64,000 nt of DNA, taken from the NCBI RefSeq assembly GCF_031202265.1, contig NZ_CP100604.1, forward strand, positions 3,144,501 through 3,208,500. The letters are read 5' to 3'. Below the pieces are notes generated by a model. That model saw nothing but the letters and a program-made list of their open reading frames with translations. It did no database searches and was not told the DNA's origin. The stretch's first letter is position 1. Each line of letters opens with the position of its first letter. The DNA comes from Bradyrhizobium sp. Ash2021 (lineage in GTDB: Bacteria > Pseudomonadota > Alphaproteobacteria > Rhizobiales > Xanthobacteraceae). A program made the translations under genes and the position numbers. Shown one piece after another: positions 16,495 to 25,653 of the stretch.

Positions 16495-18264
16495 TTGCAC
16501 GGACAGACGGACCGGCGCGGCGAGGTCACGCGGAGCGCCAGCGAGGGCGTGCGCCGGCGCGTGTGGACCGGTCTGTGGGTCGGCTCGCTGCTCGCGATCC
16601 TCGGTTTTCTGGTCGTCTATCCCGTGCTGATGCTGTTGCTCGGCGCGCTCACCGACACCAATCCGGTGGTCGACGGGTTCAGCCTGCGCCATCTCTCGGT
16701 CACGAACTTCCTCACCGTGCTGGTCAATCCGAATGTCGCCGAGGCGCTGCTCAACACGCTGATCGCCTGCGGCGGCGGCACGGCGATCGCGGTCGCGATC
16801 GGGCTGTTGTTTTCCTGGATCGTGGTTCGCACCAATACGCCGTTCAAGGGCTTTATCGCCGCCGCCAGCATTCTGCCGCTGTTCGCGCCGCCGCTGGTCG
16901 CGGGCGTCGCGTGGACCATTCTCGGCTCGCCCAAAACTGGTCTGATCAACACCATGTTCAAATGGATCGGGCTCGACTGGCACGTCGATTTCTATTCGCT
17001 GTGGGGCCTGGTGTTCGTGTTCGGCATCTATTACGCGCCCTATGTCTACATGTTCACGTCATCGGCGCTGCGCAACATGGATCCAAGCCTGGAGGAGGCC
17101 GCCGAAATTTCCGGCGCCAGCGCGTTCGCGACGCTGTTCTCGGTGACGTTCCCGCTGATCATGCCTGCGATCGTCTCGGGCATGCTGCTGTCGTTCATCG
17201 TGATGCTCGGCATCTACGGCATTCCGGCGGTGCTGGGCGCGCCGACCAATCTCGCCGTGCTCACCACTTATATCTTCAAGCTCACCAACTGGTCGCCGCC
17301 GCTCTACAATACCGCCGCGGCCGTTGCGATCATCCTGATGGTCGTCACCGGGGCGCTGGTGTTTTTGCAGCAGAAGGTGCTGAGCGGCCGCAGCTACACC
17401 ACGGTTGCCGGAAAGGCCTTCCGGCCGCGCACCCTCGATCTCGGGCGCTGGCGCTGGCTCACCTTCGCCATCGGTGTCGTCTATCTCTTCGTGGTGGTGA
17501 TCCTGCCGTCGCTGGCGCTGATCGTGGCCGGGTTCCGCAAATTCATGTTCATCCGCGACGCCGCCAGCCTGTTCGACATGCGGCAATATTCGCTGATGCA
17601 TTTCAATGCCATCTTCGACAATCCGCTGACGCTGAACTCGATCTATAACGCGGTCGAGGTCGGCATCATCACCGCGGTGGTCGGCGGCACGCTGGCGTTT
17701 GCGATCGGCTACACCATTCATCGCACGCAGGTCACCGGCCGGCGCTGGATCGATCTGATCTCCACCGTGCCGGTCGCGATTCCCGGCCTCGTGGTCGGCG
17801 TCGCCTACCTCTGGGCCTGGATCGGCATTCCCGGCGGGCTCTACGGCACGATCTGGATTCTGGCGCTGGCCTTCATCGCGCGCTTCATGCCGGACACGGT
17901 GAAGGCGCTGTCGACCTCGTTCCTGCAAATCCATCGCGAACTGGAAGAGGCGGCCTGGGTCTGCGGCAGGGGCATGTTCGGCACCATCCGGACGATCGTG
18001 CTGCCGCTGGCGCGGCCCGGCGTGATCGCGTCGATGACGCTGCTGTTCGTGCTGGCGATCCGCGAACTCGGCTCGTCGCTGTTTCTCTATACCAGCAACA
18101 CCATGGTGATGTCGGTGCTGCTGCTCGACTATTACGAAGGCGGCAATCTCGGAAAGACCGCCGCCTTCAGCATCGTGCAAACGATCTTGCTCGGCGTGCT
18201 CATCGGCGGCGCCAACTGGCTGTCGCGCGGCGCGGCACAGAGCAGCGTCGCCCGCACGGGATAA
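16495..18264 (+). CDS. ABC transporter permease, iron(III)/phosphonate type with two fused permease halves (FbpB-like)
   Basis: A 589-aa inner-membrane protein with about 12 hydrophobic segments arranged as two binding-protein-dependent permease domains in one chain. EAA-type loops appear in each half: SLEEAAEISGASAFATLFSV (about residue 200) and ELEEAAWVCGRGMFGTIRTI (about 480). Start TTG 16495 is supported by GAGGGGAAAG immediately upstream; no ATG occurs before the first membrane helix. It heads a three-gene plus-strand operon with a binding protein and an ATPase. The family imports ferric iron or aminoethylphosphonate; which one cannot be told here. Confidence 0.85.
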   Translation: MHGQTDRRGEVTRSASEGVRRRVWTGLWVGSLLAILGFLVVYPVLMLLLGALTDTNPVVDGFSLRHLSVTNFLTVLVNPNVAEALLNTLIACGGGTAIAVAIGLLFSWIVVRTNTPFKGFIAAASILPLFAPPLVAGVAWTILGSPKTGLINTMFKWIGLDWHVDFYSLWGLVFVFGIYYAPYVYMFTSSALRNMDPSLEEAAEISGASAFATLFSVTFPLIMPAIVSGMLLSFIVMLGIYGIPAVLGAPTNLAVLTTYIFKLTNWSPPLYNTAAAVAIILMVVTGALVFLQQKVLSGRSYTTVAGKAFRPRTLDLGRWRWLTFAIGVVYLFVVVILPSLALIVAGFRKFMFIRDAASLFDMRQYSLMHFNAIFDNPLTLNSIYNAVEVGIITAVVGGTLAFAIGYTIHRTQVTGRRWIDLISTVPVAIPGLVVGVAYLWAWIGIPGGLYGTIWILALAFIARFMPDTVKALSTSFLQIHRELEEAAWVCGRGMFGTIRTIVLPLARPGVIASMTLLFVLAIRELGSSLFLYTSNTMVMSVLLLDYYEGGNLGKTAAFSIVQTILLGVLIGGANWLSRGAAQSSVARTG

Positions 18265-18284
18265 GAATAATGGGAGGATTGGCT

Positions 18285-19319
18285 ATGAATAGAAGGGCTT
18301 TTACCACTGCAATCGTCTTGGCCGGCCTCGCCGGGCTTTGCATGGCATCAAGCGCATCGGCGCAGGCGCAGGAATTCGGCTCGCCCGAACTGATCGCCGC
18401 TGCCAAGGCGGAGGGCAAGCTGGTGTTCTACACGGCGAACTTTGCCGAGGTCGAACAGCAGGTCATCAAGGCCTTCAACAAGCGTTTCCCCGAGATCAAA
18501 GTCGAGATGGTGCGCGCGCCGGGCGGCCAGCTCATCACCCGAGTCAAGACCGAGGCCGCGGCGGGAAAACTGATTGCGGATGTGGTCGATCATTCCGACC
18601 GCGCGCTAATGTCCGACCTGATCGACATGTTCCAGGATTACGCGCCGCCGAATGCCGCCGATTACAATCCCGACGCGCAGATTTCGCCCAAGCTGTGGCC
18701 GCGCGCGACGCTGGTCTGGTCGATCGCCTACAACACCGAACTGGTGAAGAATCCGCCGAAGACCTGGATGGATTTGACCAAGCCCGAATATGACAAGCTG
18801 ACGGGACAGGTGTTCGCGCAATCCGGCGGCACCACTTGGACCCGCATCATGTTCGAGCGTCAGGTGCTCGGCGAAGACTATTGGGCCAAGCAGGCGTCAA
18901 CCCATCCGGTCCTCTATCCCTCGGGCGCACCGATGGCGGATTCGCTGGTGCGCGGCGAAGTCGCGATGGGGCCGTTGCTCTACAACGCGATCTACCCGAA
19001 GCAGAAGGACGGCGCCCCGATCAAGATCTTCTTCCCGCCCGAGGGCGCGCCGGTCAACCCCTATGCGTCGGGAATTCCGAAGACCGCCGCCCATCCCAAC
19101 GCTGCAAAGCTGTTCCTGAACTGGTGCCTCTCGAAGGAAGGGCAGACCTTCATGATCAAGGAACTCGGCAATCTCACATCGCTGAAAGATCCGCCGGTGT
19201 ATCCTGAAGGTTTCGATCCCAAGGTGGTCAAGGTCTGGTACCCCAGGTTCGACGAGTATGTGAAGCTGCACGGTCCCTGGGTCGCCGATTGGGACAAGAT
19301 TTTTGGCTATCGGCAGTGA
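18285..19319 (+). CDS. ABC transporter solute-binding protein, iron(III)/phosphonate (FbpA-like) family
   Basis: Periplasmic type II binding protein of 344 aa. It has a signal peptide (MNRRAFTTAIVLAGLAGLCMASSASAQA) and the family opening AKAEGKLVFYTANFAEVEQQVIKAF, then IAYNTELVKNPPKTWMDL and YASGIPKTAAHPNAAKLFLNW. ATG 18285 has GGGAGGA about 8 bases upstream; a further ATG at 18270 would place that ribosome site inside the gene. It lies 20 bases after the permease gene and one base before the possible GTG start of the ATPase gene. Confidence 0.88.
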   Translation: MNRRAFTTAIVLAGLAGLCMASSASAQAQEFGSPELIAAAKAEGKLVFYTANFAEVEQQVIKAFNKRFPEIKVEMVRAPGGQLITRVKTEAAAGKLIADVVDHSDRALMSDLIDMFQDYAPPNAADYNPDAQISPKLWPRATLVWSIAYNTELVKNPPKTWMDLTKPEYDKLTGQVFAQSGGTTWTRIMFERQVLGEDYWAKQASTHPVLYPSGAPMADSLVRGEVAMGPLLYNAIYPKQKDGAPIKIFFPPEGAPVNPYASGIPKTAAHPNAAKLFLNWCLSKEGQTFMIKELGNLTSLKDPPVYPEGFDPKVVKVWYPRFDEYVKLHGPWVADWDKIFGYRQ

Positions 19320-19343
19320 GTGGCGCATGAAGCGAGTCCATTC

Positions 19344-20447
19344 ATGACGGCAACGCTCGAGGTCACCGACCTGCGCAAGCAGTTCGCGATCGGCCGCCCG
19401 GCGATCGACGGCGTCAGTTTCGCGGTACCCGCCGGCGAGATCGTCGTGCTGCTCGGGCCTTCCGGCTGCGGCAAGACCACGACGTTGCGCTGCGTCGCAG
19501 GACTGGAGCATCCGACGTCCGGCGAAATCAGCATCGCAGGCCGGGTGGTGTCGTCGCCGGAACGCGGCATATTGGTGCCGCCGCGCTCCCGCGAACTCGG
19601 CATGGTGTTCCAGTCCTATGCGGTGTGGCCGCACATGACGGTGCGGCAGAACGTGGTCTACCCGCTCAAGCACCGGAAAATTTCGCGCGGCGATGCCAAC
19701 CGCAAGGTCGATGAAGCGCTCGCGCTTGTCGGGCTGTCGGAATATGCCGACCGGCCGGTGATCGCGCTGTCGGGCGGCCAGATGCAGCGCGTCGCGCTGG
19801 CGCGCAGCATGGTCTATCGACCGCAATTGCTGCTGCTCGACGAGCCGCTGTCGAACCTCGACGCCAAATTGCGCTTGCGTCTGCGCGACGATCTGCGCGT
19901 CATCCTCAAGCAGACCGGCATGACCGCGCTCTACGTCACCCACGACCAGGCGGAAGCGGTCGTGCTCGGCGACCGCATCGGCGTGATGCGCGACGGCAAG
20001 CTTTTGCAGATGGACACGCCGGACGCGATCTACAACCGCCCGGCGGACCTCTTCGTCGCCAACTTCACCGGCGCCACCAACGAACTGATGGGAACGCTGG
20101 TCGCGCGCAACGGCGAATTCGGCGTGGTCGATTTCGGTGACGGGCGGCGCGGCGAGGTCGCCTTGCTGCACGGCCTCGGCCCGGACGACAAGGTGCGGAT
20201 TGCGTTGCGGCCGGAAAACATCGCGATCGGCAAATGCGACGGCGGCAATGTTTTCCCCGCCAAAATTCTCGATCGCCGCTATCAGGGTACGCAGACCGCC
20301 TATGGCATCGAACTGTTGGGCCGCCGGCTCGAGGTGATCGAACTCGGCACCGCCGCGAGGCATCAGGTCGGAGTCGAAACGCCGGTTTCGTTGCCGCGGG
20401 AATGCTGTTGGGCCTATCGCGATACCGGGCCGTCGTCTTACGAATAG
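19344..20447 (+). CDS. ABC transporter ATP-binding protein, iron/spermidine-type (FbpC/PotA-like)
   Basis: ATPase of the preceding permease and binding protein. Walker A GPSGCGKTTTLRC, Q-loop MVFQSYAVWPHMTV, signature LSGGQMQRVALARS, Walker B LLLLDEPLSNLDAK and the H-loop YVTHDQAEA are intact. A C-terminal TOBE-like regulatory domain (about 240-367) includes RIALRPENIAIG. ATG 19344 is used; GTG 19320, directly after the previous stop, is possible and would add eight residues. Neither start has a clear ribosome site, so coupling to the upstream gene is likely. Confidence 0.88.
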   Translation: MTATLEVTDLRKQFAIGRPAIDGVSFAVPAGEIVVLLGPSGCGKTTTLRCVAGLEHPTSGEISIAGRVVSSPERGILVPPRSRELGMVFQSYAVWPHMTVRQNVVYPLKHRKISRGDANRKVDEALALVGLSEYADRPVIALSGGQMQRVALARSMVYRPQLLLLDEPLSNLDAKLRLRLRDDLRVILKQTGMTALYVTHDQAEAVVLGDRIGVMRDGKLLQMDTPDAIYNRPADLFVANFTGATNELMGTLVARNGEFGVVDFGDGRRGEVALLHGLGPDDKVRIALRPENIAIGKCDGGNVFPAKILDRRYQGTQTAYGIELLGRRLEVIELGTAARHQVGVETPVSLPRECCWAYRDTGPSSYE

Positions 20448-20534
20448 TGGCCCTATTGGTGGGAGCTAAAACGTGCAACGGCCGCCGACGTTAACGGGTG
20501 GAACCAATCCTCCGCCGCGTAAATTCGGCGTGTT

Positions 20535-20586
20535 TAGGCGCCGAATTCATCGGTGGTCTTGATCGGCAGCGCGCGCGGAAACGGCA
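20535..20586 (-). pseudogene. 52-bp scar of the 3' end of an ABC ATPase gene
   Basis: Matches 25700-25751 over 52 bases with a single mismatch. It encodes the same C-terminal stretch (PFPRALPIKTTDEFGA) as the NitT/Tau-type ATPase at 25654, then hits a stop. Nothing else of that gene remains. The rest of 20448-20622 has no feature I can identify. Confidence 0.75.
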
Positions 20587-20622
20587 TTTGCCGTTCGCGC
20601 CGGACGCATCGTTCGTTCGCCG

Positions 20623-21375
20623 CTAGAATTGATACCGGCGAAGCCCGCCGTCGACGGGAATGACCGTCCCGGTAATGTAGCGCGCCACGGGGGAGGCGAG
20701 GAACACCACCAGCGCCGCGAGATCTTCCGGTTCGCCCCAATAGCGCACCGGAATCTCCTCCTCGGCAAAATGCTTTCGGTAATCCTCCGGATAATTGCGC
20801 CGGATCTGTTCGCTCATGATGCGTCCGGGCGGAATGCAATTGACCGTGATGCCATGCTGTCCGATCTCGCGGGACAGTCCCTTCGCCCAGGCATGAACCG
20901 CCGCTTTCGCCGCAAACGCGGCGTTGAGGCCTTCGGGTTCGGATTTGCCGGTTATGTTGATGATGCGTCCCCAGCGGCGTTCGATCATCTGCGGCAACAG
21001 CGCGTGGGCAATTTTGCGGTAAGAGGTGAAATTCAACGCGATGGCTTCGTCCCAATCGCTGTCGGGCGCATCCACCGGCAAGGGCCGGCTGCCGCCTGCG
21101 TTGTTGACCAGGATGTCGACGTGACCCAGCGCGATGACCGCGGTGGCCACGAGATTCTTTGCGGCATCCGGCTGCATGATGTCTTGCGCCACCGGAATTA
21201 CCGGAGCGCCGCCGGCGGCCTGGACCTCCTGCACAAGCGTGTCGAGCAGCTCCTTCCGCCGCGCCACCGCGACCACGCGTACGCCCTCCATCGCCAGCCC
21301 CTTGGCGATGGCTCGGCCGATCCCGATACTTGCTCCGGTCACAACGGCGGTCCTGGACTTGAGATCGAGATCCAT
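20623..21375 (-). CDS. SDR-family oxidoreductase with an atypical active site
   Basis: Rossmann-fold protein of 250 aa. TGASIGIGRAIA (about residues 13-24) and NNAGG (91-95) are standard SDR cofactor motifs. ITGTVIPVDGGLRRYQF is a standard SDR C-terminus. The catalytic YxxxK reads A-F-A-A-K (A153, K157): Lys is kept but the Tyr position is Ala, and the usual catalytic Ser pair is ITGKS. The fold and cofactor site look intact, so it may be a non-classical reductase or bind without ordinary turnover. ATG 21375 is preferred; an ATG at 21408 would add 11 residues. It stands alone upstream of a gene-end scar. Confidence 0.85.
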   Translation of the reverse strand: MDLDLKSRTAVVTGASIGIGRAIAKGLAMEGVRVVAVARRKELLDTLVQEVQAAGGAPVIPVAQDIMQPDAAKNLVATAVIALGHVDILVNNAGGSRPLPVDAPDSDWDEAIALNFTSYRKIAHALLPQMIERRWGRIINITGKSEPEGLNAAFAAKAAVHAWAKGLSREIGQHGITVNCIPPGRIMSEQIRRNYPEDYRKHFAEEEIPVRYWGEPEDLAALVVFLASPVARYITGTVIPVDGGLRRYQF

Positions 21376-21523
21376 GTTCGAAGGCTTTCTTTCTGTTAAC
21401 AACATGCGCGCAGCGGCAAGGCTCACGCGGGCATGTTAGGATGGATTTGGCCGTGCAGCGCCACAACGATCAGCGCCACAAAGTGTAATACCCCGGCGGT
21501 CGGGCAAAGGAAGAAGAAAAACG

Positions 21524-22294
21524 ATGGTATGGAATCCGCAGCAATATCTGAAATTTTCCGGACATCGATTGAGGCCCGCGGTCGATCTTCTGATGCGTAT
21601 CCCGGATTTTCCGGTGCGGAGCGTCGCCGATCTTGGCGCCGGCGCTGGCAACGTCACCAAACTGATCAAGGAGCGATGGCCGGATGCCAACGTCATCGGC
21701 GTCGAGGGATCGGCGGAAATGGTCGCGGCGGGGAAAAAGGCTGCCCCCGAGGTTGAATGGCTGCACCAGGATCTGGGAACGTGGCAGCCGCCCCACAGAT
21801 ACGACGTCGTCTATTCCAATGCTGCGCTGCACTGGCTGCCGGATCATGCCAGGCTGTTTCCTTCCTTGATGGAAAAGGTCGAGCCCGGCGGCATCCTTGC
21901 CGTGCAAATGCCGCGTAATTTCGCAGCGCCGTCGCACTTGCTGATCGCGGAAACCGCCCTGAACGGGCCGTGGCGCAGCCAGGTCGAGCATCTGGTAGCG
22001 CCACCGCCGGTCGGCGAACCCGGCTTCTATCATGACCTGCTGGCGCCGCTGTCGGAGCAAGTCGACATCTGGGAGACGGAGTATCTGCAGGTACTGGAGG
22101 GTGAGAACCCGGTCAAGGAATGGACCAAGGGCACGTGGTTGACGCGCTATCTCGACATCCTGCAAGGCCAGGAAAAAGCAGCCTTCGAAGCCGCATATGG
22201 TGAGCGCGTTGCGAAGGCCTATCCACGGAATTCGGCGGGGCAGACGCTTTTCCCGTTCCGGCGATTGTTCATGGTAGTGCGGCGCAAGGGCTGA
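21524..22294 (+). CDS. tam: Trans-aconitate 2-methyltransferase
   Basis: SAM-dependent methyltransferase that esterifies trans-aconitate, a by-product that inhibits the citric acid cycle. The 256-aa protein opens with MVWNPQQYLKF, as Tam proteins do. VADLGAGAGNVTKLIKERWP is SAM motif I, VIGVEG the acidic-loop region, and VVYSNAALHWLPDH the Tam-typical motif IV block. The C-terminus PFRRLFMVVRRKG fits the family. It is divergent from the SDR gene and about 200 bases upstream of a TRAP operon on the same strand. Confidence 0.9.
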   Translation: MVWNPQQYLKFSGHRLRPAVDLLMRIPDFPVRSVADLGAGAGNVTKLIKERWPDANVIGVEGSAEMVAAGKKAAPEVEWLHQDLGTWQPPHRYDVVYSNAALHWLPDHARLFPSLMEKVEPGGILAVQMPRNFAAPSHLLIAETALNGPWRSQVEHLVAPPPVGEPGFYHDLLAPLSEQVDIWETEYLQVLEGENPVKEWTKGTWLTRYLDILQGQEKAAFEAAYGERVAKAYPRNSAGQTLFPFRRLFMVVRRKG

Positions 22295-22497
22295 TGCCGC
22301 TGCGCTGCACTAGGATTCACGCGATTATCAGGGAGTAGGCAGGAGAGCGGTCCGAATCGGCTCGTGCATGCGGCATTTTGCGTGATCTCGTGGCCAGCCA
22401 ATTCGGCTTAGGTCTAGTTGTTTGACAGTCGGATTGCTGCCACTACTCCCGGAAAAACAAAAAGAGCCGGTTTCGACGCCTATTGGGAGGAGAGTTC

Positions 22498-23499
22498 ATG
22501 CGCAAATTGCTTTTTGCGGGCATTGCGGTCGCCATTTTTCTGGCCCCGGGCCTGGCGTCGGCCGAAGGGCCGATCGTCGTCAAATTCAGCCATGTCGTCG
22601 CCAACGATACGCCGAAGGGCAAGGGCGCGCTCAAGTTCAAGGAGCTTGCCGAGAAGTATACCGACGGCAAGGTCAAGGTTGAAGTCTACCCGAACTCTTC
22701 GCTCTACAAGGACAAGGAAGAAATCGAGGCACTGCAACTCGGCTCGGTGCAGATGCTTGCGCCATCGACCGCCAAATTTGCTCCGCTCGGCATCAAGGAG
22801 TTCGAGGCGCTCGATTTGCCGTGGCTGTTCAAGGATGAAGAAACCTACACCAGGGCCATGAAGGGTCCGGTCGGAAAGTGGCTGTTTCAGAAGCTCGAGG
22901 CCAAGGGCATCAGCGGTCTCGCTTATTGGGACAACGGCTTCCACATGACATCGGCCAACCGTCCATTGCTGATGCCGGCCGATTTCCAGGGCATCAAGGT
23001 CCGCATCTCCGGGTCCAAGATCGCCGACCGATACTTCCGTGACATGGGCTCGATTCCGCAGATCATGGCGTTTTCGGAAGTCTATCAGGCGCTGCAGACC
23101 GGCGTGGTCGACGCCTGCGAGAACACGGCCTCAAACTATCTGACGCAGAAGTTCTATGAAGTGCAGAAGGACATCACGGTCTCCTATCACGCTCATTTGC
23201 AATACGCCGTGATCGTGAACTCGAAGTTCTGGAACGGGTTGCCGCCGGATATCCGCAAGGCACTCGACAAGGCGATGGACGAGGCGACCGATTACACCAA
23301 CTCGATCGCGGTCAAGGAAAACGAGGATGCGCTGGCCGAGATCAAGAAGTCGGGCAAGACCACGCTGCACTATCTGAACGACGATCAGCGCAAGGCCTGG
23401 CAGAAGGCCATGCAGCCGACCTACGCATGGGCCAAGGGCCGCGTCGGGCAAGAAGTGCTCGATCTCGTGGCCAAAGAACTCGACGTCAAGATGAACTGA
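22498..23499 (+). CDS. dctP: TRAP transporter solute-binding protein DctP
   Basis: Periplasmic receptor (333 aa) for a C4- or related carboxylate, feeding the fused permease encoded next. The signal peptide is MRKLLFAGIAVAIFLAPGLASA. Family landmarks are KFSHVVANDTPKG, GFHMTSANRPLLMPADFQGIKVRISGS (with the ligand-binding Arg) and AFSEVYQALQTGVVDACENT. ATG 22498 follows GGAGGAG by 5 bases. A TTG 15 bases earlier in frame would place that site inside the gene. Confidence 0.92.
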   Translation: MRKLLFAGIAVAIFLAPGLASAEGPIVVKFSHVVANDTPKGKGALKFKELAEKYTDGKVKVEVYPNSSLYKDKEEIEALQLGSVQMLAPSTAKFAPLGIKEFEALDLPWLFKDEETYTRAMKGPVGKWLFQKLEAKGISGLAYWDNGFHMTSANRPLLMPADFQGIKVRISGSKIADRYFRDMGSIPQIMAFSEVYQALQTGVVDACENTASNYLTQKFYEVQKDITVSYHAHLQYAVIVNSKFWNGLPPDIRKALDKAMDEATDYTNSIAVKENEDALAEIKKSGKTTLHYLNDDQRKAWQKAMQPTYAWAKGRVGQEVLDLVAKELDVKMN

Positions 23500-23583
23500 C
23501 GGCCGATCCTTTTGCACAACAACATGAAAACGGTCGGGAGTGATGGCACTCCCGGCCGTTTTGGCCTGAGACGGGGGGACACG

Positions 23584-25626
23584 GTGTTTAAGGTGCTCAA
23601 TCGGGCGCTCGACCATCTGGAAGAATGGTTGATCGCCAGCCTCATCGCGGCAGCGACGGCGTTGATCTTTGCAGCGGTGGTGCACCGGTACGGGACCGGC
23701 GTTTCGATCGACCTGTCAAAATGGCTGGCTGCGCGCGGCGTCCCGGTTCTGCCCGAGTTCTTCAAAGGCATTTATTCGTGGCTTGCGGCCCTCGATGTCT
23801 CGTGGGCGCAGGAACTCTGCATCTACATGTTCATCTGGATGGCCAAGTTCGGCGCTGCCTATGGCGTGCGCACCGGCATCCATGTCGGCGTCGATTTGCT
23901 CGTCAACATGGTGCCGGGACACGCGCGCAAGCGGGTCATTCTTTTCAGCCTGCTGTGCGGCGCGTTTTTCACCGGCATGATCGCCACCTTCGGCGGCTCG
24001 TTCGTGGCCGAGATGTTCAAGACCGGGCAGCAATCGAACGACCTCGAGATGCCGATGTGGATCGTCTACCTGGCGATCCCGCTCGGCTCCGGCCTGATGT
24101 GCTTCCGCTTCCTGCAGGTCTGCTGGTTCTACTATTGGACCGGCCACCTGCCGCAGCACAATGAGGCGCACGTCGAGGGCGTCGAAATAACCGCGCCTGC
24201 GTTGCATCCGGCGGTGGCCGATCCCGCGGAAGACTCCCGCGGCAGGAGGAGCCCGCTGGGGCTGATCCTGATTATGGCGCCGATATTGATTCTGATGATC
24301 TGCCTGGGCGAGAAGGCCGGCATCATCGTTTTGCCGCAGGCCTTGCGCGCGGCTTCCATTTTTGCGCTGCTGATCGCGCTGATGCTGACCGGCATACCGG
24401 TTTCGATCGCGCTCGGTCTCACCGTGATGACGTTCCTGTTCACGCTGACCACGGTGCCGATTGAAGCGGTGTCGATGAAGCTGTTCACCGGCATCGAAAG
24501 CTTCGAGATCATGGCGATCCCGTTCTTTATTCTGGCCGGCAACTTCCTCACCCATGGCGGCGTCGCACGGCGGATGATCGACTTCGCGACCTCGCTGATC
24601 GGGCACTGGCACGGCGGATTGGGGCTCGCCGGCATCGTGGCCTGCTCGATGTTCGCGCTGGTTTGCGGATCGAGCGTCGCCACCGTCGCCGCGGTCGGCG
24701 CCATCGTGCTGCCCGAGATGGTGAGGCACGGTTACCCGATGCGATTCGGAGCGGGCATCATCACGGTTGCCGGGTCGCTCGGCATCCTGATGCTGCCGTC
24801 GATTCCGAAAATCATCTACGCGGTCTCCACCGGCACATCGATCGGCGCCCTGTTCGTCGCGGGCTTGCTGCCTGGCATGCTGCTGACCTCGATGCTCTGT
24901 GTCGTAACCTGGTTCCTGGCCAGGAAGCGCAACTATCCGCGCATGACCAGAGCGAGCTGGGGCGAGACCCTGCACGCGTTCCGCGAGAGCATCTGGGGCC
25001 TGATGCTGGTCGTCATCATCATCGGCGGCATCTATAGCGGCCTGTTCACCGCGACGGAGGCCGCTGCCATGGCCGCGGTCTATTCGTTCTTCATTTCGGT
25101 CTTCGTGTACAAGGCGCTCAAGTTCAAGGATGTGCCGCGCGTATTGCTGCGGGCCGCGAACACCAGCGCGATGCTGCTCTATATCGTGACCAATGCGGTG
25201 CTGTTTTCGTTCGTTCTCAGCAACGAGAACATTCCCTCGGCGCTCGCCGACTGGATCACGGCGCAGGATCTCGGCTGGGTTGGCTTCCTCCTGCTCGTCA
25301 ACATATTGTTGCTGTTGGCTGGCAATTTCATGGAGCCGACGTCGATCATCCTGATCATGGCGCCGATCCTGGCGCCGGCCGCGAAGCGGCTGGGCATCGA
25401 TCTCGTCCATTTCGGCATCGTGATCGACGTCAATATGGAGGTCGGCCTCTGCCACCCGCCGGTCGGCCTCAACCTTTACGTGGCATCGATGATCGCCGGC
25501 ATGCGCATTACCGATCTGGCGATGGCCGTGATGCCGTGGCTGCTCACAATGCTGGTCTTCCTTGTCATCGTGACCTATTGGCCCGCCCTGACGCTGTTTC
25601 TTCCGACGCTGCTTGGGATGCACTGA
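23584..25626 (+). CDS. TRAP transporter fused small and large permease (DctQM)
   Basis: Single-chain TRAP permease of about 680 aa. The N-terminal part (to about residue 190) has four membrane segments of a DctQ-like subunit. The remainder is a DctM-like 12-helix unit with IPFFILAGNFLTHGGVARRMI, GSSVATVAAVGAIVLPEM and MEPTSIILIMAPILAPAAK. GTG 23584 is chosen because GGGGGA lies just upstream. TTG 23512 and ATG 23524 are in frame but lack ribosome sites and would add a polar tail. It follows dctP by about 85 bases, so the two genes form a complete importer. Confidence 0.88.
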   Translation: MFKVLNRALDHLEEWLIASLIAAATALIFAAVVHRYGTGVSIDLSKWLAARGVPVLPEFFKGIYSWLAALDVSWAQELCIYMFIWMAKFGAAYGVRTGIHVGVDLLVNMVPGHARKRVILFSLLCGAFFTGMIATFGGSFVAEMFKTGQQSNDLEMPMWIVYLAIPLGSGLMCFRFLQVCWFYYWTGHLPQHNEAHVEGVEITAPALHPAVADPAEDSRGRRSPLGLILIMAPILILMICLGEKAGIIVLPQALRAASIFALLIALMLTGIPVSIALGLTVMTFLFTLTTVPIEAVSMKLFTGIESFEIMAIPFFILAGNFLTHGGVARRMIDFATSLIGHWHGGLGLAGIVACSMFALVCGSSVATVAAVGAIVLPEMVRHGYPMRFGAGIITVAGSLGILMLPSIPKIIYAVSTGTSIGALFVAGLLPGMLLTSMLCVVTWFLARKRNYPRMTRASWGETLHAFRESIWGLMLVVIIIGGIYSGLFTATEAAAMAAVYSFFISVFVYKALKFKDVPRVLLRAANTSAMLLYIVTNAVLFSFVLSNENIPSALADWITAQDLGWVGFLLLVNILLLLAGNFMEPTSIILIMAPILAPAAKRLGIDLVHFGIVIDVNMEVGLCHPPVGLNLYVASMIAGMRITDLAMAVMPWLLTMLVFLVIVTYWPALTLFLPTLLGMH

Positions 25627-25653
25627 TAATCGGGAGGACGACAGATTGCGTGG

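Noticed and set aside
23716..25623. A 635-codon minus-strand frame opposite the fused TRAP permease.
   Set aside because: It is the shadow of a GC-rich membrane-protein gene: the mirror of hydrophobic codons gives Gln/His/Arg/Asp-rich sequence.
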